Virus record (IMG/VR): IMGVR_UViG_3300020455_000025
Coordinates: 1-45,569 of that record
DNA from: a virus
Direction: 5' to 3' (one strand)
Length of the DNA stretch: 45,569 nt
A program made the position numbers and the translations under genes. Positions 39,701-45,569 of this stretch are shown piece by piece (position 1 is the stretch's first letter; every line of letters starts with the position of its first letter). Below the pieces are notes generated by a model. That model saw only the letters and a program-made list of their open reading frames with translations, searched no databases and had not been told where the DNA came from.

Positions 39701-42169
39701 TTAACTGGTAATGCAGAGTCCGTTCAAAACATTCCTCAAAATATTATTGATGGTGCGGCAGAAATTAGAATTAAGATCCTCAACCCAGTTTATGATTATG
39801 CTCGACAAAATAACCTCCCACTAACCTATCTGGAAGATGGAAGCTATATGCCGAGGGTGTTGGATATGGCTCTTTTTGAATATAAGCAAAAAGAATTTCT
39901 ATTTGGTGATGGTACTAGAGAAAATCCCTCCATTAAAAAGGGAGCATACGGACTCTATCACGAAGTTATTTATAAGAATGAAGTCGGACAACTGGATATT
40001 GGTAGCCGACAACAACAAATGGAAATGTATAGAATAATGGCTGATAACAGACCAGTTAGCCGAGAACGAGTAAGAATGGGTGGTCAGATAAACGGCAAAA
40101 TGATGAATGATGCTGGGAAGTTTGCAGAGGGTAGTGTAACTGCACAAGACGTTCAAGGCGATATAAGAAGCTTTGCTAACTTAGTTCCAACAATTTATTC
40201 AAAAGAATTAGCTTTAAAAAAAGCTCAAGAAAATCCAAAAGATAACGCAAAGCAAATTGAAAAATTAGAAAAAGAAATAGCTGAATTGGATCAGCAACTA
40301 GAAGAGATCCATGAGGGTATTTATACAATGTTGCAACCAGCATTTTCTTGGGTAGCTAGTCAAGATTGGGTTAGTCGAATAAGAGAGCAACAAGGCAATG
40401 ATATTGAAGCCCACTCCTCAACGAATAAATTTATGAAACAAAGAAAGCTCCCTAAAGAAGCCGATACGTTTATGATTGATTTCTATACTGATCCTATAGA
40501 AGCTTTATCAACCTATATTCCCTCGGTAGTTCGTAAGGTCGAGCAAGAGAATAGGTTTGGATCTCGTTTAATTCCGAAAGGTCAGCCAAAGAAAAATCAA
40601 GAGGGTAAAAATATAGATTACCTGGAGCATCAGTTAAATAAAGCTCTGGAACTTGGGTTAAATCCAAATGATAAAATAATGATAAAGGATAATATTGATG
40701 TAATATTAGGTCGTTCCACTCCGATTAGAAACCGAAAATTCAAGCAAACATCTGACTTCATATACACAATGGGTACAATGTCGTTGCTGGGAAGAGCCGT
40801 AATGTCATCTGTTGCTGAACCTTTAACGATAGGTATTAAGACTGGAAGTTCTAAGGATGCTTTAAAGAATTTGGCTTTCTTACTAGATGAGGGATTATCT
40901 GGTCTTACCAGCAAGGAAAGAACACAATATTTTAGGCAATTAGCAAACATTCTTGGAGTAGTAGACGATCCAGAAGTTGGGGAAATGGTTTCTAATCGTC
41001 TAGGAGGAACACTTCAAGACAGTCCTACAATGACTAAATGGTTAAGCCGATACTTTGTTAATACGAAATTACAAGGTTTAACTAATGCTCAAAGACGTAG
41101 TTCCATGAGAGTTTTCCTGCAATATTTTGTTGAATTATCAAAAGAATATAAAGATACAAATACGTCTGATAAGAAAATGAAACAGATTAGGAATGTCTTT
41201 CAAGATCTAGGAATTACTGGACAAGATCTCGACCAGTTCACAAGTTTTATGCTGGAGTCCAGAGAGCAAGACCCAAATCAAGTAAGAGCTGGTTTTAAAG
41301 CACCAGCATTAGAAGATGTAATAGGTAAGTCTGGAGAGCTAAGTGATATGGGTAAATTATTATCCATAGCGATTAATAGAGCCGTTAGTGAAACAATCCA
41401 AGATCCTATGATCGTGGATCGCCCAAAGTATGCAGAACACCCATTAGGTCGATTTGTTTATGGTATTACGTCTTTCACAAGAGCCTATACAAGAAACGTA
41501 CTCATAGCATCAGTCAATAGAGTTAATAGAGAGTATAAAACCAATGGTGCAGTTTCAGCAACAACAATGGCATCATTACATATCATGCCACAATTTGCCT
41601 TATTATACGCTGGGCATTTTGCCGTTTCTACTGCCAGAGAAGCTATGTTTAATGGTGATGAATGGGAAAGACAAAAAGAAAACGATAATTTATTTCCTTG
41701 GTTAATGGAAGTTGCTTGGACTAGAGCTGGATTCTTTGGTGCATTAGATCCGATTTATCAAGCCTTTCGATCTCTTAAATATGAAGCCGATATTAAAAAC
41801 CTATTTGCTGGAGCTCAAGCTGGGTTTCTTGCCAATGCAGTTGATAGAATAATAACGATCTTTGGTCAGAAGAATTCCCCAAATACATTAACGGCTGAAT
41901 ATAATGCCGTTAGAGGGTTTATGGACACTATTGGATCTGGGTTAATATCCTTGATAGCGGCAACTACTCCTGGAAATATTGCTGGGACAATAGCTGGTTC
42001 TCTAGCATTTTTTGGTACATCTTCTGGTTTTAAGAAATGGGTTTCCAGAAAATTTGTAGAAACAGTTTATGGAGATGAGCTTGAGATCGGTGGAAAGAAG
42101 TCGAGTAAGAAGAGTGGACAAAAACAAATTGGATCTGGTGGGTCAAAGCAACGTCAGATCGGAAATTAA
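33773..42169 (+). CDS. Giant polyvalent virion protein with zincin domain
   Basis: At 2798 residues this is the largest gene and has the style of ejected polyvalent proteins. FGLF motifs stand at 5-8, 29-32 and 52-55, about 23 residues apart. Residues about 350-490 hold hydrophobic stretches (PTIAAFIAGTLVT, GIPIAIFDALSMGLAG) that may span membrane. Residues about 645-720 resemble a ParB-like (DdrB-type) domain: FVLVDIRQLKQAKGELQPRN and IIAKDGTIISGNGRV. HEWGHAFD at 1596-1603 is a zinc metalloprotease motif. The region near 2555 (HPLGRFVYGITSFTRAYTRN) resembles the LPD38 domain at the end of such proteins. It probably replaces T7 gp16 and carries enzymes into the cell. Confidence 0.8.
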   Translation: MDGNFGLFDDTEDEEPKKKETVSTNPLDFGLFSTDEPVQDTNQKNNAIDSSFGLFDGAEPVVDPNVEVTEPNVEGTDTNAEVTDPVLDPTINATSEVKNEVVQDDLSGDLGSPPNAGGEIPSLSSQLDSSAESNSLVERLNKDKGEVRNTLKPYTSTFDAGVQSTTFLENELANIKQDQEKRDEKARITKESKEAEERLKANFKTILESSDPKALEMREKLFTKKNPSWTEVTKGKDGNWYYTPKKWSIHWGVQNPVKISELEAAMLIHEANTFKASNFALNRGWGNLKQATNVMGYSLGFKDPDEFFKRMSELNRVYPLAPKKIRDGLKEIQEAEGWAEAFKAIVRNPQATVSVVGESLVTSSPTIAAFIAGTLVTRNQWGGAALASPVAFATEYALTIKGEIDALDINLDNDEDIKALMQNEEFWRKARAKGIARGIPIAIFDALSMGLAGKLVAPALRKGWKKVAVASGVEALIQGGFGSLGEAGAEVGEMGIGQRDWWDFGEGDILLEGGAEIIPGMGEMAVNLSQTNQKVREAQAEKEYELEIQKLASQLSNPEILAEVDPSKVLIAERLEKVAQEEKNASQQINENIEKKKKAQEATPLKIDSPQAIPPDKEIGFSLNTLTGNKEEEQTQTPGGEKSYKTEFVLVDIRQLKQAKGELQPRNRATKESKILAIQRANEQTFNAKRLMDSPTTGDGSPIIAKDGTIISGNGRVLTMAEVYDSQDNALTNYQTELETFLTNKIAKDLKVAPTDPKVKEDVAKLLNNYEQPILVRRLTDPNMTVENLSEMADLSNRSEQAVMSVTESASRDAKAMGEDITRLYTGGEITSVENRAFVQAFVNRVVTKAEQGEFTKNGQLTNQAVNRMKSAILASAFSDVDVLTTMLESPDNNIKALTNALVSVAPKFTQLKSKIDQGNIKPEFDITTDITNTAQVISELRNQGIKPSEYFAQQDAFTDQDPMIEALIKAFYNDELTRANSQQFMETVLNYYIEETENVGQQNQLFADEVSPKKVVEGARRRTVKEKKGEPEEQGKLFGEEKGNEPSTQEGGKQVSEPVSKGGSNDTGSVNKGGTKTQQKDLKGEFPQPNEYNVYNSEDVKPENIIETKIPGSGYGYARLEALEIAPGKWVGAYGIQVGSTEGSHGGLQSTPIFNSRNEAIKDQINKNQDHLQEKITDTATLKKQRIALKKFFDKTLNEIKGQATEYNQWQKLSNEETVSEKGVVTGLVTEPEVNDFIHAELKKLLPEGFASAFFIELLELGTRTTDFKEGFYDKFDSSGFTQSSLQILERTPFKNDGKNTVQRTRRRKAKLFIPPERNDKIAPVDVKFDKNPRKDDLIKRIQSFLDDPKTFDEKTKKDVEYKVDVRKGLHEINKKLDAMGFVEAIDEAQRTKLINEENKQKGIDFDADTTTRKIGKVDTEMDKGGLESTQEPKEKKERKEGSTRGTKKGRITAKEMQTLRQSVFHQAFTDAGKDPAVMVNEEPKRQFKVLSDLVKEKFGFKYVAKGEVSYTAVQSLLDAYRNLQFMSHVLGLPNEKMSLDGEIGLALPSKATRYNAAYISANMGVEGVKAKIQDAGIQEIPVIVMPERSNSFAHEWGHAFDYHLLKRYGTDWSKGITGRIRTNLEGNEKPWLDSAPKSVQETMADLINAMFFDKAEFAAKVMELEQKIIQTKKWETKTGKSTQKLADLEQQLKRVLEGSTRSKIGKSQYRKDAENFASAFNSDPNYWTRPTEMFARVFEAYVANKVENIEGTTEFISKSDPAYKMTIEEVEGADARLALTYPNDQDRRNMFLAMDRLMEAIRADHWTGVQGANRPEDKNMVDARLDFYGQLNEGASKSKLKNIISDEKLAWRMNKAEKERRSDRPREYNEGILTNTWHKTEDYVFKNILYSKRGVLFAISRRNRNNPEIHKIVEDIISRVATDPGGTRVTFKNGVYEEAVRTNTRRFATELKNILRRNKLNLLSKQQMKDLRLVLTGNAESVQNIPQNIIDGAAEIRIKILNPVYDYARQNNLPLTYLEDGSYMPRVLDMALFEYKQKEFLFGDGTRENPSIKKGAYGLYHEVIYKNEVGQLDIGSRQQQMEMYRIMADNRPVSRERVRMGGQINGKMMNDAGKFAEGSVTAQDVQGDIRSFANLVPTIYSKELALKKAQENPKDNAKQIEKLEKEIAELDQQLEEIHEGIYTMLQPAFSWVASQDWVSRIREQQGNDIEAHSSTNKFMKQRKLPKEADTFMIDFYTDPIEALSTYIPSVVRKVEQENRFGSRLIPKGQPKKNQEGKNIDYLEHQLNKALELGLNPNDKIMIKDNIDVILGRSTPIRNRKFKQTSDFIYTMGTMSLLGRAVMSSVAEPLTIGIKTGSSKDALKNLAFLLDEGLSGLTSKERTQYFRQLANILGVVDDPEVGEMVSNRLGGTLQDSPTMTKWLSRYFVNTKLQGLTNAQRRSSMRVFLQYFVELSKEYKDTNTSDKKMKQIRNVFQDLGITGQDLDQFTSFMLESREQDPNQVRAGFKAPALEDVIGKSGELSDMGKLLSIAINRAVSETIQDPMIVDRPKYAEHPLGRFVYGITSFTRAYTRNVLIASVNRVNREYKTNGAVSATTMASLHIMPQFALLYAGHFAVSTAREAMFNGDEWERQKENDNLFPWLMEVAWTRAGFFGALDPIYQAFRSLKYEADIKNLFAGAQAGFLANAVDRIITIFGQKNSPNTLTAEYNAVRGFMDTIGSGLISLIAATTPGNIAGTIAGSLAFFGTSSGFKKWVSRKFVETVYGDELEIGGKKSSKKSGQKQIGSGGSKQRQIGN

Positions 42170-42296
42170 TTGAAAAACAAATAAACCTATACATCTTTTG
42201 GATCGTAATGAGTTGTTGGTTTTTAACAAACCCTTATGCCGCCATTGACCTATCGTTTGATTTGTATTATTACTTTTTTTCAGAGGGTGAGTGAAA

Positions 42297-42517
42297 AACG
42301 CAAGTTAAACGCAACGATAAATCTAAGTTATTGATTGTGTTAGTCTATTTTGAGTTTTGATAGTTCATCACCCACCAAAATCCGGAATGTTTGGTAGTGT
42401 CGATCGACAACCAGACAAAGGGTTTAAGGGGTTTCAGCGATTTTTGTAGGGTACTGTGTAGGTCAGCCAACAACGCAAAATGCGTTTTATAGGCTCAAAA
42501 ACGCAAATAAAACGCAA
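42297..42517. other. Candidate attP with paired integrase arm sites
   Basis: AACGCAA occurs directly at 42297, 42308, 42472, 42500 and 42511, with an inverted AACGCA at 42481-42486. Two pairs are spaced by exactly 11 bases and flank a core of about 160 bases, the arrangement of arm-type integrase sites. The core holds the palindrome TGTCGATCGACA at 42398-42409, embedded in a longer imperfect inverted repeat (TGGT...ACCA). It adjoins the 3' end of the integrase gene. The crossover core itself cannot be fixed from one sequence. The rest of 42170-42542 has no gene. Confidence 0.5.
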
Positions 42518-42542
42518 AATATTTGTAGATCAACAAAACCTA

Positions 42543-43622
42543 TTAATCTACAACAGAACGAAGATAATCTGGTGTAAGATGAATGTAATGTTTTCTTATA
42601 GTTTCTGGATCATCAGCAACATATTCAGCAACCTTTTCAATTTGGTGTCCATCCATAACTTTTCTGGTAATCCAAGTATGCCGTAGAACATGAGGTGATA
42701 ATCCTGGAATATCTAATTTATGAGCAACGACTGATACGTTGTAATGAATATCAGTTTTTGAATCACAAACATATTCTGATGTTCTTTCATGTTTTATCAT
42801 TTCGAGAAAAGATCTTAAATTTTTACTCATAGGAATTGCTGGTCGTTTTTTAATAGTTTGATTTCTTCCTCTAGGATTAAATTGGATCAAGTTAAGGTCT
42901 AAATCTACTTGATCCCATTTTAATTCTAGTATGGCAGTTTTTCTTTGTGCCGTTTCCATAGCTAACATTAAAAATCTCGAAACTTTAGAAATTCTATTTG
43001 ATTGTTTTCTATAACCACCTTGATAATGAAATTTATTAGTAGCTGGGTTTATGCAAAAATCATTTAATTTTTCTATTTCTTCTGTTGTCAAAACTCGATC
43101 TCTTGATGGAGCTGGAGGAGGGAGGTCAATATAAGGAATGATCTCTCTTTTTACTCGTCTTTCTTTTGGTTCAACTCTATCTGCCATAAAGTTAAAACAA
43201 GCTCTCAGCTTTTGTAATTCATGCCTAGTAGTTGCTGGAGAGCATTTACCTTTTCCAATTTCAAAAGTATGCTCTCTTATTGTTCTATATTCCCTTGAAT
43301 GTTCTCTAGTAACCTCGCTTACTCTTTTCTTACCAAAATAAGCTTTTAGGTTATTCACTACAGAGGGGTATCTATTCTCGGACAACATTTGACCTTTGAT
43401 CCATTGCTCGAACCAAAGATCCAAACAAACCGCAACAAACGGATCAGAACTAATTACATTATCTTTTTGGTATTCATAGAGCCAACCAGAAAATTTCTTC
43501 TCTGCTTTTTGTAAATCTCCCGTCCCAAGGCTCTGTCTTTGTCCTCTTCCGTTTTTATGATAAAAGACGTAGTAAGTGTCTGAGAGTAATCCGATCCGTG
43601 GTGGCTTTTTAGGTTTAGGCAT
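42543..43622 (-). CDS. Tyrosine-family integrase
   Basis: A 359-residue site-specific recombinase. The N-terminal region (YYVFYHKNGRGQRQSLGTGD) is a DNA-binding arm/core type start, residues about 65-150 form the SAM-like core-binding domain, and the catalytic domain has METAQRKTAILELKW (first Arg), KKRPAIPM (Lys), SPHVLRHTW (His-x-x-Arg with the following His) and the nucleophile in IRKHYIHL (Tyr near the end). It integrates and excises the phage genome. Leftward, following the excisionase gene, with which it overlaps by 169 bases. The presence of this enzyme with CI-like and Cro-like genes shows a temperate phage. Confidence 0.92.
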   Translation of the reverse strand: MPKPKKPPRIGLLSDTYYVFYHKNGRGQRQSLGTGDLQKAEKKFSGWLYEYQKDNVISSDPFVAVCLDLWFEQWIKGQMLSENRYPSVVNNLKAYFGKKRVSEVTREHSREYRTIREHTFEIGKGKCSPATTRHELQKLRACFNFMADRVEPKERRVKREIIPYIDLPPPAPSRDRVLTTEEIEKLNDFCINPATNKFHYQGGYRKQSNRISKVSRFLMLAMETAQRKTAILELKWDQVDLDLNLIQFNPRGRNQTIKKRPAIPMSKNLRSFLEMIKHERTSEYVCDSKTDIHYNVSVVAHKLDIPGLSPHVLRHTWITRKVMDGHQIEKVAEYVADDPETIRKHYIHLTPDYLRSVVD

Positions 43623-43780
43623 TTCCGTTTCTCCAAATATAATTTTACTGCTACGAGAGGTATTCTTACTCGATTTTCTACCTTATATGTAGGTAATGTC
43701 CCCTTGAGTCTGAGCCGTGTGATCGTTTTAATCGACACTTTGAGCATAGAACTAACTTCCTTTTGCGTTAATAACTGCAT
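43454..43780 (-). CDS. Excisionase-like helix-turn-helix protein
   Basis: A 108-residue protein. The N-terminal 52 residues (LLTQKEVSSMLKVSIKTITR, then PTYKVENRVRIPLVAV) form a MerR/Xis-like winged helix with the recognition helix and wing. The C-terminal 55 residues are read from DNA that also encodes the integrase start in another frame and are unlike any family, so the functional protein may be only the first half. It would bind attachment-site DNA and steer recombination to excision, or repress int. An overlap of 169 bases with int is unusually long. Confidence 0.6.
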   Translation of the reverse strand: MQLLTQKEVSSMLKVSIKTITRLRLKGTLPTYKVENRVRIPLVAVKLYLEKRKCLNLKSHHGSDYSQTLTTSFIIKTEEDKDRALGREIYKKQRRNFLVGSMNTKKIM

Positions 43781-43784
43781 AAAG

Positions 43785-44204
43785 TTAGTCTGTCTCGTTG
43801 AGGATTTTCATTACTGCGATAGCCTTTTCACTATCTATTTTCATATTAATGGTCAGCCACATCTTGTTGCTTTCATCATTTACTTGCTTTAGCTGGAATA
43901 TCGGTTCTTCCAAAGCGGCAGAATTAGCTTCATAATTCGGATATAATTCTTCTGGCTTTACGTCAAACAATAGAGCTAATCTATCTAAATTTCCAGGAGT
44001 AGGTACTGATTTACCCCGAATATAAGTAGAAATACTATCTCTTCCCATTTCTGCTTTTTTTGCAAGATCAGACTGATTCCAACCTTTTTCGTGCATTAAT
44101 TTAAATAACCTTTTACCAAATTCTGATTTCCTAATCACTCTTTGAGATAGGTCAACAGTACCATCTTTGCTCTTACCAGCACGATATGTAATATTATCTC
44201 CCAT
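43785..44204 (-). CDS. CI-like repressor (XRE family)
   Basis: A 139-residue protein with a helix-turn-helix at about residues 30-85 (FGKRLFKLMHEKGWNQSDLA, KAEMGRDSISTYIRGKSVPT, LDRLALLFDVKPEELYP), the XRE/CI pattern. The C-terminal part (IFQLKQVNDESNKMWLTINM) has no Ser-Lys LexA protease, so it is induced by another route or uses a short dimerisation tail. It should bind operators in the divergent gap and repress the Cro-like gene and the early operon. It stands first in the leftward lysogeny operon. Confidence 0.8.
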   Translation of the reverse strand: MGDNITYRAGKSKDGTVDLSQRVIRKSEFGKRLFKLMHEKGWNQSDLAKKAEMGRDSISTYIRGKSVPTPGNLDRLALLFDVKPEELYPNYEANSAALEEPIFQLKQVNDESNKMWLTINMKIDSEKAIAVMKILNETD

Positions 44205-44395
44205 GATCTTTTCTTTCTTCCTAGTTTTAAAATTTAAGTTTTAAGTTTTGCGGTTTTGTTGACCAACACCAAACCACAATACTGAATAAATGTCTACAGA
44301 AAAATTGTATGCACCATAAGAGGTTGCAGAAAAAAAAGTAGTAAAGTTTAAAAATAATACTTTCTTTTATTTTTTTTCTGGCTTAGTGTAGGAGT
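44205..44395. promoter_or_regulatory. Divergent control region between repressor and Cro-like genes
   Basis: A 191-base AT-rich region with no gene. It holds tandem TTTAAGTTTTAAGTTTT (near 44227-44245), an inverted AAAGT...ACTTT pair (about 44344-44362) that could be an operator, and a weak rightward promoter (TTGCAG 44324-44329, TTTAAA 44347-44352). No clean pair of sigma-70 boxes is obvious on the leftward side. Confidence 0.5.
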
Positions 44396-44399
44396 ATGT

Positions 44400-44441
44400 A
44401 TGGCAATTCTGCCTACATATTTTCGAAAGAAAAGTATATGA
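44400..44441 (+). CDS. 13-residue leader frame (MAILPTYFRKKSI)
   Basis: TAGGAG lies at 44389-44394, five bases before the ATG at 44400. The 13-codon frame ends in TGA overlapping the ATG of the Cro-like gene (ATGA at 44438). The good ribosome site belongs to this leader and not to the Cro-like gene, whose translation is therefore probably coupled to it. An alternative ATG at 44396 is too close to the site. Confidence 0.4.
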   Translation: MAILPTYFRKKSI

Positions 44442-44662
44442 ATATCGAGTTAGATGCCAAAAAAATGGTTCGTGATTTTGGTGGAATGACATCTACTGCT
44501 AGATTACTGACGGAAGCTGGAGTAACTATTACTAGAGATGCAGTTGATAAATGGCGAAGAGCCAAGAGAATTCCCTCCCCTCATTTGTTAAGCCTTGCTT
44601 TGATAGCCAAGGATCGAGGTCAGCGATTTGATGTTTATGATTATATCATAAGGAAAAAATAA
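44438..44662 (+). CDS. Cro-like DNA-binding protein
   Basis: A 74-residue protein with a compact helix-turn-helix: VRDFGGMTSTARLLTEAGVT, then TRDAVDKWRRAKRIPSPHLL. The FGG...A..L pattern followed by V-x-x-W-x-x-x-x-x-IP is common in phage Cro/CI-type repressors. It lies just downstream of the divergent control region facing the CI-like gene, so it is the natural lytic counterpart. ATG 44438 is preferred because the domain begins here and its A overlaps the leader stop; a start at 44396 would add 14 residues and has a badly spaced ribosome site. Confidence 0.65.
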   Translation: MNIELDAKKMVRDFGGMTSTARLLTEAGVTITRDAVDKWRRAKRIPSPHLLSLALIAKDRGQRFDVYDYIIRKK

Positions 44663-44672
44663 AGGTGGAGAG

Positions 44673-45278
44673 ATGGAAGATAATTCAAAAGGTAAATTTA
44701 CAAAACTGAGAGGTTTATCTAACAAAGATAATAACTCATCAGTAAAAAGCAGATTAAGTAATATTAAACAAACTAATCAACCAACGGCATCCCCAGAAGA
44801 TTGTCCCGAATGTGGAAGCAGTCAAGTAAAGGGTAGAAGATTTAATTTAAAAAAGAGATCGGTGGGTAATACTTCACCACCGAATGTAGATCCAGCCGAA
44901 TACGAAAATGTTATATGCGTTAATGTTTCACGCAAAGACAAGAGAGCCGCAGAACTGCATTTAGAACTAGACGATTTAGAAGAAGATTTTAAAACAGTTG
45001 AGCCTTGGTCAATAAGAAAACAACATTTGATGCAAATATTAGCATCTTATATTACATACACACCTAGAAGATCTGGCTATAAATACCGCAAAATGCAAGA
45101 CGTTGCAGAGAGAGCCTTGAGAATATTTTTTATTCATAGTGATGAACGTGGTGTCTATTTAAAATACAAAGAGATATATCAGACAGAAAGTCCAGATCTT
45201 CAAATGAAGATGAAAAAGCTAAACAAGACAATGTTAGCAGTTGGAGATGTCATAATGGGTAGGAAGAAATCTAAATGA
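44673..45278 (+). CDS. Early zinc-ribbon-like hypothetical protein
   Basis: An unrecognised basic protein of 201 residues. CPECGSSQVKGRRF at about residues 44-57 forms one CxxC knuckle; the second pair is incomplete (a single Cys in NVICVNVSRKD), so zinc binding is uncertain. The rest is helical and basic (IRKQHLMQILASYITYTPRR). It follows the Cro-like gene and overlaps the RuvC-like start by 4 bases (ATGA), so it is the first gene of the replication/recombination operon and may be a regulator or replication accessory factor. Confidence 0.6.
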   Translation: MEDNSKGKFTKLRGLSNKDNNSSVKSRLSNIKQTNQPTASPEDCPECGSSQVKGRRFNLKKRSVGNTSPPNVDPAEYENVICVNVSRKDKRAAELHLELDDLEEDFKTVEPWSIRKQHLMQILASYITYTPRRSGYKYRKMQDVAERALRIFFIHSDERGVYLKYKEIYQTESPDLQMKMKKLNKTMLAVGDVIMGRKKSK

Positions 45279-45569
45279 GCCAAGTATGGGGTATAGATCC
45301 TGGAAATAATGGAGCATTAGTAATGTTCGACTCTGACGAGGGAGTTTTGAATATTCACGATATGCCGTTGATGGATGTTAAGGGGAAAAAAGTTATTTCC
45401 CCTAACCTCGTCACAGAGATCTTAAAGCAACACCATTGTCCAGCATTTATTGAGAGAGTTCATGCTATGCCAGGACAAGGCGTTACATCCATGTTTAACT
45501 TTGGAAAAGGGTACGGAATAATCCTCGGAGTTTTGGCTGGGTTAGAGATGCCGATTAACATAGTGAACC
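45275..45569 (+). CDS. RuvC-like Holliday junction resolvase, N-terminal part
   Basis: The first 98 codons of the gene that continues at base 2 after circular closure. MSQVWGIDPGNNGALVMF carries the catalytic Asp8 and the glycine turn of the RNase H fold, and AFIERVHAMPGQG carries Glu60 and the conserved loop. The gene starts inside the preceding stop (ATGA). It is cut by the window end and not by a natural stop. Function as described for the C-terminal part: resolving branched DNA. Confidence 0.87.
   Translation, partial: MSQVWGIDPGNNGALVMFDSDEGVLNIHDMPLMDVKGKKVISPNLVTEILKQHHCPAFIERVHAMPGQGVTSMFNFGKGYGIILGVLAGLEMPINIVN
45472..45569. repeat. Right copy of the terminal overlap
   Basis: Matches 1-98 at 94 of 98 positions. 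Closing the circle by merging the two copies leaves a genome of 45471 bases with an intact RuvC-like gene. Confidence 0.93.

Noticed and set aside
42170-42542. tRNA gene fragment as attachment site near the integrase
   Set aside because: I searched by eye for a T-loop and acceptor end and found none; no tRNA gene was recognised elsewhere in the window.

Overview
This window is an essentially complete, circularly overlapping genome of a temperate, short-tailed (podovirus-like) phage. The last 98 bases (45472-45569) repeat the first 98 (1-98) with four mismatches, and one RuvC-like gene runs off the right end and resumes at the left end. The DNA is AT-rich and densely packed, with many stop/start overlaps. 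The gene content resembles uncultured marine phages and points to an alphaproteobacterial host; this host assignment is inference from gene style, not shown by the sequence. No RNA polymerase gene and no family A or B DNA polymerase gene was recognised, and the best promoters are of the host sigma-70 type.

Layout. (1) Lysogeny and control (42297-44662): a candidate attP with paired AACGCAA repeats, a leftward tyrosine integrase, excisionase and CI-like repressor, then a divergent control region and a rightward Cro-like gene. (2) Early replication and recombination, rightward (44673-45569, then 2-6271): zinc-ribbon protein, RuvC-like resolvase, PD-(D/E)XK nuclease, a possible single-strand binding protein, a PrimPol-helicase fusion, an array of GGCGGAAGT-type repeats (candidate origin), small unknown genes and a DUF6378-like protein, closed by a terminator. 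(3) A leftward accessory operon (9986 to 6310) of small unknown proteins, a cytosine methyltransferase-like protein and two micro-genes. Its only two long gaps, each exactly 101 bases, are each filled by what reads as a type II hammerhead ribozyme. (4) Rightward late genes (10133-42169): small terminase, tail fibres and adhesins, a lysis cassette, large terminase, portal, scaffold, major capsid protein, adaptor and tail-tube proteins, internal virion proteins including a HlyC-like acyltransferase, and a 2798-residue polyvalent protein with a zincin motif.

How the parts work together. CI/Cro-type control decides between lysogeny and lytic growth, and Int/Xis act on attP. PrimPol-helicase, nuclease, SSB-like protein and RuvC-like protein copy and process DNA on host machinery. 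Two near-identical TTGATA-N17-TATAAT promoters drive the structural blocks. The giant and internal proteins are probably ejected into the host with the DNA.

The most interesting signal is the hammerhead pair at 8148-8238 and 8673-8760. Both carry the full catalytic core with closed stems I and III and an open stem II. The helices differ in sequence between the copies but keep their pairing, and a loop-loop contact appears to covary. They should cut the polycistronic transcript between genes.
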